Shown: positions 51,595-62,198 of the stretch, in pieces
Layout: every line of letters starts with the position of its first letter
How positions within the stretch are numbered: position 1 is the first letter of the stretch
Assembly (NCBI GenBank): GCA_028707175.1
Contig: JAQTUV010000005.1
Location: 271,618-335,617 of the forward strand
DNA length: 64,000 nt
From: Sideroxydans sp.
GTDB taxonomy: Bacteria; Pseudomonadota; Gammaproteobacteria; Burkholderiales; Gallionellaceae
Direction: 5' to 3'
Notes under the pieces: model-generated
Told to the model about the DNA's origin: nothing
What the model saw: the letters and a program-made list of their open reading frames with translations, nothing else
Database searches by the model: none
Program-made: the position numbers and the translations under genes

Positions 51595-52581
51595 TTATTT
51601 CTTCTCCGCTTGCATATTCAACTCGAGCAAGATGTTAAGCAATGGCTTGAGATCGATGTAGCGCTCACATGCCTTATGCAGATATTCCATCACCAGCGGC
51701 ATATCCTTCAGGTAACCCTCTTTGCCGTCACGATGATACAGCCGAGCAAAGATGCCCAAAACTTTGATATGACGCTGCGCACCCATTAGTTCGTAATCGC
51801 GGTAAAACTCGCCAAAATCTTCATGCACAGGCAAGCCTGCCTTGCGTGCTTTCTGCCAATAGCGGATTAGCCAGTCAATGATCTGCGGCTCTTCCCATTT
51901 TACGTACGCATCTTTGAACAAAGAGGCGAGATCGTAAGTGATCGGCCCATACACTGCGTCTTGAAAATCAATCACACCAGGGCTGTTGTCAGCGGTCACC
52001 ATCAAGTTACGTGAGTGGTAATCGCGGTGTACATACACGCAAGGTTGCGCCAGATTGTTAGCGATGAGGCGCGCAAATACCTCTTCTAACTTGGCTTGTT
52101 GCTTGGCGGTGAGCATGACGCCAAGATGCTTGCTGATATACCACTCGGGAAATAAGTTGAGTTCGCGACGCAACAGGGCTTCGTCATAAGGCGGCAAGTC
52201 ATTTGGCCGAGAAGCGAGCTGAATTTTGATTAAGGCATCGGTTGCCCCGCCGTACAGCGTCTGCGGATCGCCTTCATTCAACGCTTGCAAATAAGTGGTG
52301 TTGCCTAGATCGGATAACAGCAAAAATCCCTGTTCGAGATCTTGTGCATATACATGTGGGACATGCGCACCCGCCTCCTCAAACAGCTTGCCCACGTGCA
52401 AGAAAGGTTTGCAATCCTCATGTTGAGGCGGGGCATCCATCACGATTTTGGTACTACCGTCAGCGAATATGGCGCGGAAGTAGCGGCGGAAGCTGGCATC
52501 AGCCGAAGCAGGAGCGATGGTGAAGGTCTGGTCGGGATATAGGCCGGAAAGCCACTCGGTAAGCTGTTTCTGACGTTGCAT
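51595..52581 (-). CDS. amgK: anomeric MurNAc/GlcNAc kinase
   Basis: Aminoglycoside-phosphotransferase-fold kinase that phosphorylates MurNAc at C1, the step before MurU. The 328 residues show the kinase core YVHRDYHSRNLMV with the catalytic Asp and GVIDFQDAVYGPITYDLASLF with the metal-binding Asp. It is divergent from lptD, the same layout as in Pseudomonas. A TAAAAT box precedes the start on the minus strand. Confidence 0.92.
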   Translation of the reverse strand: MQRQKQLTEWLSGLYPDQTFTIAPASADASFRRYFRAIFADGSTKIVMDAPPQHEDCKPFLHVGKLFEEAGAHVPHVYAQDLEQGFLLLSDLGNTTYLQALNEGDPQTLYGGATDALIKIQLASRPNDLPPYDEALLRRELNLFPEWYISKHLGVMLTAKQQAKLEEVFARLIANNLAQPCVYVHRDYHSRNLMVTADNSPGVIDFQDAVYGPITYDLASLFKDAYVKWEEPQIIDWLIRYWQKARKAGLPVHEDFGEFYRDYELMGAQRHIKVLGIFARLYHRDGKEGYLKDMPLVMEYLHKACERYIDLKPLLNILLELNMQAEKK

Positions 52582-52640
52582 TTGATTGCCTTAATATGGG
52601 ATTTGTGAGATTTTAGCACCTTAAATTATTTGCCCTGCCC

Positions 52641-54857
52641 ATGCTTTTTCGCTCACTCCTGATCACTATCGCGCTATACATTCTGCCGCATCATTGTGCA
52701 CAGGCCGCCGAAGATACGCTTCCATTAAAGATAGATCGGACATTCCAAGCGCTCACTGCTTCAAATGAGCCCACAGCCGCGTTCATTAGTGCGGAGAGCA
52801 TCGTCTCGGCCAGCAACGGCCAATTAGAAGCCAGTGGAGATGTGCAACTACGTCGCGAAGGGCAAACGATCAGTGCCGAGCACCTGATCTACCAGCAAAA
52901 TAGCAAAGATGTACTAGCCAATGGCAATGTGACACTCATTCAAGGTGGCACTCAAATCCAAGGCCCTTTGTTGAACATGAATATGGAAAGTAACATCGGC
53001 GACTTATCCAACCCAGCTTTCCTTTTTGAGGGAAGTAATGCACATGGGAACGCAGCATCGCTGCATTTTGGAGGGAATCAGAACTACTCCTTCGACTCTG
53101 CGAGCTATACCACCTGCCCTATCGGGAATGACGATTGGCTACTTAAAATGGGGCGATTAGAATTGGATCGCAACAAACAAGTTGGTGTTGCTCACAATGC
53201 ATGGATCGAATTCAAAGGCGTCCCCCTGTTGTACACCCCCTGGATGGACTTCGCTCTCAATGACAGCAACCGATCTGGCTTTCTTGGGCCCGTTTTTGGC
53301 AGCACCAATTCCGGCGGAACAGAGGTCACCGTCCCGTACTATTGGAATATCGCTCCCAATTTTGATGCGACCTTCTCCCCTCGTTTTATCTCAAAACGGG
53401 GCACTCAATTCAACAATGAGTTTAGGTATCTAGCCCAGAATTTTCAGGGGAAACTTGACCTCGACCTGCTACCTAACGACAAGGTCAGTCAACTTGATCG
53501 CCGCCGGGTGGCACTGACGCATAAGCAGTCTCTAGGGGAGGGCTTTGCTGCGGCCGCGAATTTTAACTATGCCTCGGACAATGCTTATTTCCGCGATCTC
53601 TCAGATAACATCCTCGGCACATCTCAAACCAACTTGGTTCGAGAAGGCGTTATCACCTACCGCGCCGGCAACTGGAACGCGGCAGCCCGTATGCAAAGTT
53701 TTCAGACCTTACAAGATCCAAGTGCACCAGTTGTTGCGCCTTATTGGCGACAACCCCAAATTAATGTGAACGGCAGCACCACGTTTGCAGAAAGTAATCT
53801 GACCTTCAATAGTGAATTTATTGATTTCCGCCACGCCAGTTTGATCAGCGGGCGTCGCATCGTAATCAATCCCACAATTAGCTATCCGTTGCTGAACGAC
53901 CCCGGTTATTTTGTGACTCCCAAATTAGGTATCCACCACACCAACTATCTGCTTGATACCAATAACAATGGCTACCCAATCCACAGCGTGCGTACGCTTC
54001 CAACTTTCAGCTTAGATAGCGGACTGATTATGGAACGTAGCGACTCTTTTTTAGGGACTGGCTATATGCAAACTCTTGAGCCACGCGCTTATTACGTACA
54101 CATTCCTTATGTTGATCAAAGTCTATTGCCCAACTTTGATACAGCCCAAGCACCATTCAGTTTTAGCCAAATGTTCACCGAAAATCGCTTCTTGGGGAGC
54201 GATCGTATCGGCGATGCAGACATGTTGACCATGGCTCTGACGTCTCGCGCCATCGACGATGACGAAGGAACAGAACGATTGCGCATCGGCATCGCTGAAC
54301 GCTTTAGTTTCAAGACACCCAAAGTGAATCTCACGCAGGTTGCTGATCCATACGGGCGTTCTGACATCCTCATGACATTAGGCGGCAAGATGACTCGCGC
54401 ATGGAGATTAGACAGCCTCCTACAATACAATCCAAACCAAAGTCGATTGGAGTCTTACAGTGCGGCAGCTCGCTATAATCCTGAAGCGGGGAAATTACTC
54501 AATCTAGGCTATCGCTATACTCGCGACACATTGCGACAAGTAGATGTATCCACACAATGGCCGATCTCAGGTCGTTGGCATGGGGTGGGTCGGTTCAACT
54601 TCTCGCTACAAGATAAGTTGATTTTGGAAGCACTTGCGGGCCTTGAGTATAATCAGGACTGTTGGACGGTGCGCTTGGTCTCCCAAAGCTTTGCAACCGC
54701 AACCCAAAAACGTGCCACAGGAACCTTCATCCAGCTGGAATTGAACGATATGGTACGCATCGGCTCAGATCCTTTAGCCGCCTTACGCGCTAGCGTTTCT
54801 GGTTACACAAAATTAAATGATTCACCTAGCGTCAAACCATCCAAAGGCTTGCGTTGA
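52641..54857 (+). CDS. lptD: LPS-assembly protein LptD
   Basis: Outer-membrane barrel that inserts lipopolysaccharide into the outer leaflet with LptE. The 738 residues have a signal peptide (ITIALYILPHHCAQA), an N-terminal beta-jellyroll of the OstA type (ASNGQLEASGDVQLRREGQTISAEHLIYQ) and the barrel from about residue 200, with LGYRYTRDTLRQVDVSTQWPI near the end. Cys pairs are sparse compared with E. coli. It heads lptD-surA-pdxA-rsmA, a widely conserved order. Confidence 0.95.
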   Translation: MLFRSLLITIALYILPHHCAQAAEDTLPLKIDRTFQALTASNEPTAAFISAESIVSASNGQLEASGDVQLRREGQTISAEHLIYQQNSKDVLANGNVTLIQGGTQIQGPLLNMNMESNIGDLSNPAFLFEGSNAHGNAASLHFGGNQNYSFDSASYTTCPIGNDDWLLKMGRLELDRNKQVGVAHNAWIEFKGVPLLYTPWMDFALNDSNRSGFLGPVFGSTNSGGTEVTVPYYWNIAPNFDATFSPRFISKRGTQFNNEFRYLAQNFQGKLDLDLLPNDKVSQLDRRRVALTHKQSLGEGFAAAANFNYASDNAYFRDLSDNILGTSQTNLVREGVITYRAGNWNAAARMQSFQTLQDPSAPVVAPYWRQPQINVNGSTTFAESNLTFNSEFIDFRHASLISGRRIVINPTISYPLLNDPGYFVTPKLGIHHTNYLLDTNNNGYPIHSVRTLPTFSLDSGLIMERSDSFLGTGYMQTLEPRAYYVHIPYVDQSLLPNFDTAQAPFSFSQMFTENRFLGSDRIGDADMLTMALTSRAIDDDEGTERLRIGIAERFSFKTPKVNLTQVADPYGRSDILMTLGGKMTRAWRLDSLLQYNPNQSRLESYSAAARYNPEAGKLLNLGYRYTRDTLRQVDVSTQWPISGRWHGVGRFNFSLQDKLILEALAGLEYNQDCWTVRLVSQSFATATQKRATGTFIQLELNDMVRIGSDPLAALRASVSGYTKLNDSPSVKPSKGLR

Positions 54858-54861
54858 CCTT

Positions 54862-56175
54862 ATGAACAGAAAGAAGCAGATGCAAAAATTCAGATTCACA
54901 CTTCTATTGCTTTGCTTAATCGGCAGCTCAGCACTTGCAGCAGACACTCTCCCACCCAGCGAGACACTTGACCACATTCGTGTCGTCGTCAATGACAATG
55001 TCATTACTCAACTGGAACTCGACTCACGCGTTGCAGTTGCGATTAAACAGTTGCAAAAACAAGGCACGCCTCTCCCAGATCGCACTGTGCTTGCAAAACA
55101 AGTTTTAGAGCGCATGATCACTGAAATGCTGCAAATACAATTTGCAAAAGAAAATGGCGTCAAGATAGACGACGTACAACTAGAAAGATCGCTTGCGCGC
55201 ATCGCACAACAAAATAAATTCGAATCCACTGCGGCGTTTAGGGCAAAACTTGAGCAAGAGGGGATCGATTTCAATCAGTTCCGCGAAGATATCCGTGGTG
55301 AAATCTTGTCGGTACGCCTACGCGAGCGCGAAGTGGATAGCAAATTAGTCATCAGCGAGAGCGACATCGAAGACTATCTTGCGACCCAAGCAAATCAAGG
55401 CAACAAAGGCGAAGAACTTCAACTTGCACACATCATGATCGTCGTGCCCGAACAAGCAAGCGCAGAAAGCATCCAAAACTTTAAGCGCCGTGCAGAAGAG
55501 GCGCAGTCCAAACTTAAAGCGGGCGCGCCTTTTGCACAAATCGCAGCAGGTTACTCTGATGCAAAAGATGCACTGCAAGGAGGCCAACTTGGGTGGCGGC
55601 CTGCTGATCGCCTACCCAGCTTGTTCGCAGATCCTTTATCGAAAATGAAACCTGGCGAGGTTAGCCCTCTCTTGCGTAGCCCGAACGGATTTCACCTTAT
55701 CAAACTGATAGATCGCAAAACATCTGACACCCCGATCTTCATCACACAAACTCACGCACGCCATATTCTTATCAAGACCAGCGAACTAGTGCCCGAAAAT
55801 GAAGCTAAAGCGCGCTTGCAAGAGATCAAAGTTCGCATCGACAAAGGTGCCGACTTCGCTGAGCAAGCGAAATTACACTCTGAAGATGGCAGCGCCCCTC
55901 AGGGTGGAGATTTAAATTGGCTCTCACCCGGCGAGACCGTACCCGAATTTGAAAAACCAATGGACGCACTGAAGGTCGGACAAATCAGCGGACTCGTTCA
56001 ATCCGGCTTTGGCTGGCATTTAATTCAAGTGTTAGCGCGTCGCAACACGGATGTGAGCGTAGAACAGAAAAAACAAAAAGCACGAGATGCCATCCGCTCA
56101 TACAAATCGGATGACGCATACCAAGATTGGCTGCGCCAAATACGCGACCGCGCCACCATCGAATACCGAGATTAA
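54862..56175 (+). CDS. surA: periplasmic chaperone and peptidyl-prolyl isomerase SurA
   Basis: Chaperone for outer-membrane proteins including LptD, 437 residues. The start at 54862 gives a signal peptide (FTLLLLCLIGSSALAAD); the longer ORF overlaps lptD. The SurA N-terminal domain (VVVNDNVITQLELDSRV) is followed by two parvulin domains (about 175-275, LQLAHIMIVVPEQAS, and about 290-390, TQTHARHILIKTSELV) and the C-terminal helix. Confidence 0.95.
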   Translation: MNRKKQMQKFRFTLLLLCLIGSSALAADTLPPSETLDHIRVVVNDNVITQLELDSRVAVAIKQLQKQGTPLPDRTVLAKQVLERMITEMLQIQFAKENGVKIDDVQLERSLARIAQQNKFESTAAFRAKLEQEGIDFNQFREDIRGEILSVRLREREVDSKLVISESDIEDYLATQANQGNKGEELQLAHIMIVVPEQASAESIQNFKRRAEEAQSKLKAGAPFAQIAAGYSDAKDALQGGQLGWRPADRLPSLFADPLSKMKPGEVSPLLRSPNGFHLIKLIDRKTSDTPIFITQTHARHILIKTSELVPENEAKARLQEIKVRIDKGADFAEQAKLHSEDGSAPQGGDLNWLSPGETVPEFEKPMDALKVGQISGLVQSGFGWHLIQVLARRNTDVSVEQKKQKARDAIRSYKSDDAYQDWLRQIRDRATIEYRD

Positions 56176-56179
56176 CTAA

Positions 56180-57151
56180 GTGAGCCTTCCACTAGTTGTC
56201 ACATCAGGCGAACCTGCGGGGATCGGCCCTGACTTATGTTTGCAACTAACCAGCCACGAACACCCGCTCGTTGTCATCGCTGACAAGCATGCGTTGCAGC
56301 AACGCGCCGCACAACTTGGCATCGATATATCGCTTCACGACTACAGCACAACAACGCCCCATGCCGCAGGTAAATTGAGCGTGCTACATGTTCCTGCGGC
56401 ACAGCCTGTCAGCGCAGGGAAGCTGGACGCTCGAAATGCCTCTTACGTATTAAAGACGCTAGATCGTGCGCTGCAAGGGTGTGTGTCTGGCGAATTCGCG
56501 GGCATGGTCACCGCCCCTGTACACAAAGGCATCATCAACGATGCCGGCATCCCCTTCACGGGCCATACCGAATATCTGGCCGAGCAGACCAATACACCAT
56601 TGGTGGTGATGATGTTGGCAGGTGGTGGCATGCGTGTAGCGCTTGCCACCACCCATCTGCCTTTGCGTGAGGTGGCTGATGCGATCACACAACTGCTGCT
56701 GGAAGAAATCCTGCGCATCCTGAATCGCGATCTGCAACGCCGTTTCGGCATCGCCCATCCGCGCATCTTGGTCGCCGGACTCAATCCTCATGCAGGCGAG
56801 AGCGGACACCTTGGGCGCGAAGAGATTGATGTGATGATTCCCGTGCTAAACCGATTGCGCGCGGAAGGCATGAACGTGAGCGAGCCTCTACCTGCAGACA
56901 CCCTATTCGCCGCACACCGCTTGCGCGAATGCGATGCCGTGCTAGCGATGTATCACGATCAAGGATTGCCCGTACTCAAACACGCCAGCTTCGGCGAAGG
57001 CGTGAACATCACCCTCGGTCTCCCCATCATCCGCACTTCGGTTGATCACGGCACAGCATTGGAATTAGCAGGTACAGGTAAAGCCAATGTCGGCAGCTTG
57101 TTGGAGGCGATCAAAGTCGCAATAGAAATGGCAAAAAATGAGCGGGCATAA
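56180..57151 (+). CDS. pdxA: 4-hydroxythreonine-4-phosphate dehydrogenase
   Basis: Pyridoxal-phosphate biosynthesis enzyme, 323 residues. It shows [61 protein letters not shown] and [11 protein letters not shown] with the metal-binding His residues. The start is GTG at 56180, 4 bases after surA. Its end overlaps rsmA by 14 bases. Confidence 0.94.
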   Translation: MSLPLVVTSGEPAGIGPDLCLQLTSHEHPLVVIADKHALQQRAAQLGIDISLHDYSTTTPHAAGKLSVLHVPAAQPVSAGKLDARNASYVLKTLDRALQGCVSGEFAGMVTAPVHKGIINDAGIPFTGHTEYLAEQTNTPLVVMMLAGGGMRVALATTHLPLREVADAITQLLLEEILRILNRDLQRRFGIAHPRILVAGLNPHAGESGHLGREEIDVMIPVLNRLRAEGMNVSEPLPADTLFAAHRLRECDAVLAMYHDQGLPVLKHASFGEGVNITLGLPIIRTSVDHGTALELAGTGKANVGSLLEAIKVAIEMAKNERA

Positions 57152-57911
57152 AGCTAAAAAAATGTTTGGCCAGAATTTTCTGGTCGATCAGAACATCATC
57201 GCTGACATCGTGCGTTGCATCCGCCCCGAAGCGAATGACAACATGGTGGAGATCGGCCCCGGCCTCGGTGCGCTGACGCGTCCGCTGTTGAAACAACTGA
57301 ACAAGCTACACGTGGTGGAGATCGACCGCGACATCATCGCGCGTTTGAAGACGGACTATCCGCAGGACAAGATCGTCATCCATGAAGGTGATGCCTTGCA
57401 GTTCGACTTCGCTATGCTGGGTACGCCGCTGCGCATCGTGGGCAACCTGCCCTACAACATCTCATCCCCGCTGTTGTTCCACTTCGCCGAACACGCCGCG
57501 CGTATCACCGACATGCATTTCATGTTGCAGAACGAAGTGGTGGAACGCATGGTGGCCGACCCCTCAACACCTGCCTACGGCCGACTGTCCGTGATGTTGC
57601 AATACCGTTTCTACATGGAGAAGTTGCTGGACGTGCCGCCGGAGTCCTTCCGCCCCGCACCCAAGGTCGATTCAGCCATCGTGCGCATGATCCCCATGCC
57701 CGCTGACAAGATCATCGTGAAGAACGAATTGTTGTTCGCACAGATCGTCGGTACCGCTTTCGGCCAACGTCGCAAGACACTGCGCAACACGCTTAAAGCA
57801 TTTCTAACGGAAGCAGAATTCGCTCAGCTGGATATCGATTCGCAGCTACGTGCTGAAAATTTGGGGGTGACTGAGTTCGCCCGCATCACCAATCACTGCG
57901 AAAACAAGTAG
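57138..57911 (+). CDS. rsmA: 16S rRNA dimethyladenosine transferase RsmA
   Basis: KsgA methyltransferase that dimethylates the two adjacent adenines at the 3' end of 16S rRNA, 257 residues. Motifs are [42 protein letters not shown] and the catalytic [12 protein letters not shown]. It is the end of the lptD-surA-pdxA-rsmA unit. Confidence 0.95.
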   Translation: MSGHKAKKMFGQNFLVDQNIIADIVRCIRPEANDNMVEIGPGLGALTRPLLKQLNKLHVVEIDRDIIARLKTDYPQDKIVIHEGDALQFDFAMLGTPLRIVGNLPYNISSPLLFHFAEHAARITDMHFMLQNEVVERMVADPSTPAYGRLSVMLQYRFYMEKLLDVPPESFRPAPKVDSAIVRMIPMPADKIIVKNELLFAQIVGTAFGQRRKTLRNTLKAFLTEAEFAQLDIDSQLRAENLGVTEFARITNHCENK

Positions 57912-58033
57912 CGCTCCTCCCCCTATTGGCAACTGAGTTCCCAACACTAGCAAGCACTTGAAGCGACACGTCTAACAAGGCTTTCGGGTAGAATCACTCC
58001 CTATTGTTGCTGACCTGATTCAAGGAGAGACAC

Positions 58034-58240
58034 ATGGGCAAACAGGAGATTATCAACTTGGCATTGCAACTTAAAGCTGCCGAGCGCTACGAAATCGCCG
58101 AACAGATCATGCAGAGCCTTGACAAGTCCGATCCTGAAATTGATCGCGAATGGGCTGAAGAGGCTTTGCACAGAGCGAAAGCTTGTGATGCAGGACGCAT
58201 GAAGACCGTTGCATTTGAAGATGTCTTCAACAACAAATAA
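58034..58240 (+). CDS. addiction-module antitoxin
   Basis: A 68-residue protein of the addiction-module (Unstab_antitox) family: IINLALQLKAAERYEIAEQIMQSLD, then EIDREWAEEALHRAKACDAGRMK and FEDVF. AGGAG lies 8 bases before the ATG. Its stop overlaps the toxin start by one base, the usual antitoxin-first layout. It is inserted between rsmA and thiD, which are normally unrelated units. Confidence 0.88.
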   Translation: MGKQEIINLALQLKAAERYEIAEQIMQSLDKSDPEIDREWAEEALHRAKACDAGRMKTVAFEDVFNNK

Positions 58241-58539
58241 TGCGCATTCGATTTGCCGAGGCAGCACACGATGAATTGAATGAAGCGTGTGAATGGTTCG
58301 ATCAGCAACAGGCAGGACTAGGTGCGCGTTTCAAGCGTGAGGTACGCGAGGCTGCCCTATTGATTGCCAAAGCACCTTTGTTATTTCCAGTTGAGCTGGA
58401 AGATGTGCGACGCTATGTAATGAACCGATTTTCATACACTTTGCGCTATGTGGTGCGAGGTGAAGAAATTTGGATATTGGCCGTTTCCCACCAACACCGT
58501 CGCCCTGATTACTGGGTTGACCGAACTCAAGAGCAATAA
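58240..58539 (+). CDS. RelE/ParE-family toxin
   Basis: A 99-residue toxin of the RelE/ParE superfamily: FAEAAHDELNEACEWFDQQQAGLGARFKREV, FPVELEDVRRYVMNRFSYTLRYVV and ILAVSHQHRRPDYW. ParE-like members hit gyrase and RelE-like members cut mRNA; the sequence does not decide. It is paired with the upstream antitoxin and lies 3 bases before thiD. Confidence 0.88.
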   Translation: MRIRFAEAAHDELNEACEWFDQQQAGLGARFKREVREAALLIAKAPLLFPVELEDVRRYVMNRFSYTLRYVVRGEEIWILAVSHQHRRPDYWVDRTQEQ

Positions 58540-58542
58540 AAC

Positions 58543-59388
58543 ATGTCCGACGTTCCTCCTATCGTTCTCACCTTCGCCGCCACCGATCCCAGCTGCGGTG
58601 CGGGTATGCAAGCCGACATCCTGACCATCGCCAGCATGGGTTGTCATCCATTGGCAGTCGTAACGGGCATCACCGTACAAGACACCAGTGGCGTGGACGA
58701 CATCCAAGCGATGGACCCCGAATGGGTAGTAGACCAAGCACGCACCGTGTTGGAAGATATGCCTGTCGCCGCATTCAAGATCGGCCTGTTGGGTAGCATT
58801 GAGAACATCGCCGCCATCGCTGAAGTCATCTCTGACTATCCCGATATCCCGCTGGTGTTCGACCCCGTGTTGGCTTCTGGTCGTGGTGATGAGTTAGCAA
58901 ACGAAGAGATGCTGGATGCCATGCGCGAATTGTTGTTGCCGCAGACCACCATCCTCACCCCGAACAGTATGGAAGCACGCCGCTTGATCATTGACGAAGA
59001 CAATGAATCCGATGATCCCAATCTTGAGCAATGTGCAAAACGCATCTTGGAGCTAGGTTGCGAGTACGTACTCATCACTGGCACCCACGAGAACACACCT
59101 AAAGTCATCAACACCTTGTACGGTGAACGCGGTATCGTGCGTGCCGACACATGGCCCCGCCTGCCCGGCATCTATCATGGTTCTGGCTGTACCTTGGCTT
59201 CCGCTATCGCCGCCTTACTGGCGAACGGCCTGTCGATGGAAGACGCAGTACACGAAGCCCAAGAATACACATGGGAAGCACTGAAATACGGCTTCCGTCC
59301 TGGTATGGGACAACACATCCCGGATCGTTTGTTCTGGGCGCGTGACGAAGAAGGCGAAGAAAAAGACGGTGAAGAGACTCGCCACTAA
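58543..59388 (+). CDS. thiD: hydroxymethylpyrimidine/phosphomethylpyrimidine kinase
   Basis: Thiamine-pathway kinase that phosphorylates HMP-P, 281 residues. It has VLTFAATDPSCGAGMQADILT, TGITVQDTSGVDDIQ, FDPVLASGRGDEL and the GSGCTLASAIAALLANG signature with the catalytic Cys region. It is followed by thiE with overlapping ends. No TPP riboswitch was seen upstream. Confidence 0.94.
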   Translation: MSDVPPIVLTFAATDPSCGAGMQADILTIASMGCHPLAVVTGITVQDTSGVDDIQAMDPEWVVDQARTVLEDMPVAAFKIGLLGSIENIAAIAEVISDYPDIPLVFDPVLASGRGDELANEEMLDAMRELLLPQTTILTPNSMEARRLIIDEDNESDDPNLEQCAKRILELGCEYVLITGTHENTPKVINTLYGERGIVRADTWPRLPGIYHGSGCTLASAIAALLANGLSMEDAVHEAQEYTWEALKYGFRPGMGQHIPDRLFWARDEEGEEKDGEETRH

Positions 59389-60163
59389 GCCTGCTGTCGC
59401 AGGTCTTTACGCCATCACGCCAGACCTTGCTGACACCAACGAGTTGCTGCGGAAAGTTCGCCTTGCACTACAAGGCGGCGCACGCGTACTGCAATATCGC
59501 AACAAGATCGCCGATGCGGCACTTCAACTGCAGCAAGCGCAAGCGCTGCGCCAACTCACTCTAGAATTCGACACCACCTTCATCGTGAACGATGATGCGG
59601 CGCTTGCACGACAGGTCAATGCCGATGGCGTACATCTTGGCGGTGAGGACGGTAGCGTGGCTGCGGCACGCGCGCTACTCGGTGAATCCAAGCTCATCGG
59701 GGTATCTTGCTATAATCGCGCGCCCTTGGCGTTGGCGGCCGTGCAACAAGGGGCGGATTACGTGGCGTTCGGTGCGTTCTTCCCATCAAGCGTGAAGCCG
59801 GAAGCCGTGAGGGCGGATATAACTTTGTTACAAGAGGTGCGGCGGGCATTGAATGCAAATAGCACATTGGCACATAACCCGCTCCTTCCCCCATGCAGGG
59901 GGAAGGTTGGGATGGGGATAGAGTCGGGAAATATCCTAGCTTCTACCCCCACCCTAACCCTCCCCCTGCATGGGGGAGGGACTGAAGTGTCAAGGAAGTA
60001 CGTACCCATCGTGGCGATTGGCGGCATCACGCAACAGAATGGCGCGATGTTGATTGAGGCTGGCGCAGACTCACTCGCTGTCATCTCGGCACTGTGGGAT
60101 GCACCCGATAGCGAACAAGCAGCAAAAAAATTTTCAACCTTATTCAGTAGGACAAAGCAATGA
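59369..60163 (+). CDS. thiE: thiamine-phosphate synthase with an in-frame repeat insertion
   Basis: TIM-barrel enzyme that joins HMP-PP and thiazole phosphate. Motifs are [43 protein letters not shown] and IGVSCYN, then [28 protein letters not shown]. Between ALNANST and VPIVAIGG, about 40 extra residues (near 169-208, [12 protein letters not shown] ... [12 protein letters not shown]) come from two inverted copies of the G/C-rich palindromic repeat. The frame is intact, in a loop before a late barrel strand. GTG at 59369 is preferred; GTG at 59342 is possible. Confidence 0.88.
   Translation: MKRLATKPAVAGLYAITPDLADTNELLRKVRLALQGGARVLQYRNKIADAALQLQQAQALRQLTLEFDTTFIVNDDAALARQVNADGVHLGGEDGSVAAARALLGESKLIGVSCYNRAPLALAAVQQGADYVAFGAFFPSSVKPEAVRADITLLQEVRRALNANSTLAHNPLLPPCRGKVGMGIESGNILASTPTLTLPLHGGGTEVSRKYVPIVAIGGITQQNGAMLIEAGADSLAVISALWDAPDSEQAAKKFSTLFSRTKQ
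59884..59980 (+). repeat. paired inverted palindromic repeats inside thiE
   Basis: First copy CCTTCCCCC-ATGCA-GGGGGAAGG plus TTGGGATGGGG tail; second copy reversed, CCCCACCCTAACCC then CCCTCCCCC-TGCAT-GGGGGAGGG. The two are inverted relative to each other and related in layout to the 30683 and 51529 elements. Confidence 0.8.
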
Positions 60164-61443
60164 CATCTCACAATCAAGAACTCTTCGACCAATCCCAGAA
60201 GCTCATCCCTGGCGGTGTGAATTCGCCCGTGCGCGCATTCAAATCCGTGGGCGGCACACCGCTGTTCTTCAAGCGCGGCAAGGGTGCTTATGTGTGGGAT
60301 GCAGACGACAAGCAATACATCGATTACGTGAATTCATGGGGGCCGATGATCGTTGGGCACTGCCATCCCGAAGTAGTGAAAGCAGTACAAGCTGCAGCTG
60401 CAGAAGGCTTGGGCTTCGGCGCACCGACGGCTGCCGAGTTGGAGATCGCTGAAACTTTGTGCAAGATTTTGCCGTCGCTGGAGATGGTGCGTCTGGTCAG
60501 CTCAGGCACAGAGGCGACGATGACGGCGATTCGTTTGGCGCGTGGTTTCACGGGCCGTTCACGCATCATCAAATTCGAAGGTTGCTACCACGGCCACTCG
60601 GATGGCCTGTTGGTGAAAGCGGGCTCCGGCGCGCTGACGTTCGGCCAACCTAGCTCTTCCGGCGTGCCCGCCGAGATCGCCGCGTTGACCACAGTGTTGG
60701 ATTACAACGATGCCGCCGGTCTGGAAAAAGCCTTTGCCGAATATGGCAACGAGATTGCCGCTGTCATCGTAGAGCCTGTCGCGGGCAACATGAATCTGAT
60801 CCTACCGAAGCGCGAGTTCCTCGATGCGATGCGCAAGCTTTGCACCCAGCACGGTGCGGTGCTGATCCTTGATGAAGTCATGTCCGGCTTCCGCGTCGGC
60901 CTGCAAGGCGCGCACGGCCATTACGGAATCAAGCCGGACCTCATTACGCTGGGCAAAGTGATGGGCGGTGGTCTGCCTGCCGCAGCATTCGGCGGACGTC
61001 GCGACATCATGCAATGCCTCGCCCCGCTTGGCGCGGTGTATCAGGCAGGCACCTTGTCGGGCAATCCCGTCGCCGTCGCCGCAGGCTTGACCACCTTGAA
61101 GCTGGTGCAAGCGCCCGGCTTCTACGAGCGCCTGACGCAACTCGCCAAACAGATGACCGAAGGCCTAACTGCCGTCGCCAAGAAACACGGCATCCCCTTC
61201 AGCGCGCAATCCATTGGCAGCATGTTCGGCCTGTACTTCAGCGCGAACGTCCCAACTTCGTATGCCGAGGTGATGGCCAGCGACAAGGCCGCGTTCAATC
61301 GCTTCTTTCATGCCATGCTGGCCGAAGGTGTGTACCTGGCACCCTCCGCATTTGAGGCTGGCTTTGTGTCGGCGGCACATAGCGATGCCGACATCGCGGC
61401 GACCATCGCTGCGGCTGACAAAGTATTCGCGGCCTGGAAATAA
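60160..61443 (+). CDS. hemL: glutamate-1-semialdehyde 2,1-aminomutase
   Basis: PLP enzyme of the C5 pathway to 5-aminolevulinate and haem, 427 residues. It has [59 protein letters not shown] and [19 protein letters not shown] with the PLP Lys. Its ATG overlaps the thiE stop as ATGA. ThiD-ThiE-HemL is a common betaproteobacterial order. Confidence 0.96.
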   Translation: MTSHNQELFDQSQKLIPGGVNSPVRAFKSVGGTPLFFKRGKGAYVWDADDKQYIDYVNSWGPMIVGHCHPEVVKAVQAAAAEGLGFGAPTAAELEIAETLCKILPSLEMVRLVSSGTEATMTAIRLARGFTGRSRIIKFEGCYHGHSDGLLVKAGSGALTFGQPSSSGVPAEIAALTTVLDYNDAAGLEKAFAEYGNEIAAVIVEPVAGNMNLILPKREFLDAMRKLCTQHGAVLILDEVMSGFRVGLQGAHGHYGIKPDLITLGKVMGGGLPAAAFGGRRDIMQCLAPLGAVYQAGTLSGNPVAVAAGLTTLKLVQAPGFYERLTQLAKQMTEGLTAVAKKHGIPFSAQSIGSMFGLYFSANVPTSYAEVMASDKAAFNRFFHAMLAEGVYLAPSAFEAGFVSAAHSDADIAATIAAADKVFAAWK

Positions 61444-62051
61444 TGGGACTCTTCTCCAAAGCGACCTTCTACACCACGGTCAACCACATCAAGGACCTTC
61501 CTTTCCACGGCGGAAAGGAAGTCGCTTTTGTTGGCCGCTCCAACGCGGGCAAGTCGAGCGCCATCAACACGCTGGCAAACCATGTGCGTTTGGCCTTTAC
61601 CAGTAAGACGCCGGGACGTACGCAACACTTGAACTACTTCGATCTAGGTGACCAGCGTTTCATCGTTGACTTGCCGGGATACGGCTACGCCAAAGTGCCG
61701 CCCGATGTACAGGCGCATTGGGAAGAGCTGCTAGGTGAGTACCTGCAAACTCGCGAGGAACTGGCGGGTTTGATCATCATCATGGATGCGCGCCACCCAC
61801 TCACCGATCGCGATAAATGGATGATGGGCTGGTTCGCCATCACACAAAAACCCGTGCACATCCTGCTGACGAAATCGGACAAGCTGAGCCGCCAGCAATC
61901 CACCCAGACCTTGCGTGACGTGAATGCCTTCTTGCAGCAGAACTTCCCACAGTGCTCAGCGCAACTATTCTCTAGCTTGAAGAAGGTGGGAGTAGCAGAA
62001 GCAGAAGGTGTGATCGGGAAATGGTTCGCTGACGAACCTGCAGAGATTTAA
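61443..62051 (+). CDS. engB: ribosome biogenesis GTPase EngB (YihA/YsxC)
   Basis: Small GTPase for late large-subunit assembly, 202 residues. G motifs are [12 protein letters not shown] (G1), a switch Thr ([12 protein letters not shown]), DLPGYGYA (G3) and TKSDKLS (G4). Its ATG overlaps the hemL stop by one base. The next 140 bases carry a short hairpin (TAGCATT / AATGCTA) and then the attC of the TIR cassette on the other strand. Confidence 0.96.
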   Translation: MGLFSKATFYTTVNHIKDLPFHGGKEVAFVGRSNAGKSSAINTLANHVRLAFTSKTPGRTQHLNYFDLGDQRFIVDLPGYGYAKVPPDVQAHWEELLGEYLQTREELAGLIIIMDARHPLTDRDKWMMGWFAITQKPVHILLTKSDKLSRQQSTQTLRDVNAFLQQNFPQCSAQLFSSLKKVGVAEAEGVIGKWFADEPAEI

Positions 62052-62131
62052 CTTTAGAGTGCCCGACAGCGGACATAGCATTTGGCAGAATGCTAACCTA
62101 TAAAAGACATAGCTGTTTCTCAATAACGGAC

Positions 62132-62198
62132 GCTTAACGTGGAAGTGAGCGGCCTGCACGGCTTTTTGCGCAGGCCCCGCTCGACTGTCGAGTTAGCC
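62132..62198 (-). repeat. attC-like recombination site of the TIR cassette
   Basis: Read on the minus strand: R'' GGCTAAC (overlapping the TIR stop codon), then GTCGAGCGG, GGCCTGC, an A-rich loop, GCAGGCC, GCTCACTTCCAC and R' GTTAAGC, which fits GTTRRRY. The arms pair with two extrahelical G. At 67 bases it is inside the attC size range. R'' is the exact reverse complement of GTTAGCC just before the TIR start codon. Confidence 0.72.

Noticed and set aside
57960-58020. GTCTAAC upstream of the toxin-antitoxin genes as a cassette end
   Set aside because: It fits RYYYAAC, but no palindromic arms or GTTRRRY partner follow at attC distance.
62077-62097. TAGCATT / AATGCTA hairpin after engB as a terminator
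   Set aside because: There is no T-tract on either side and the stem is A/T-rich.
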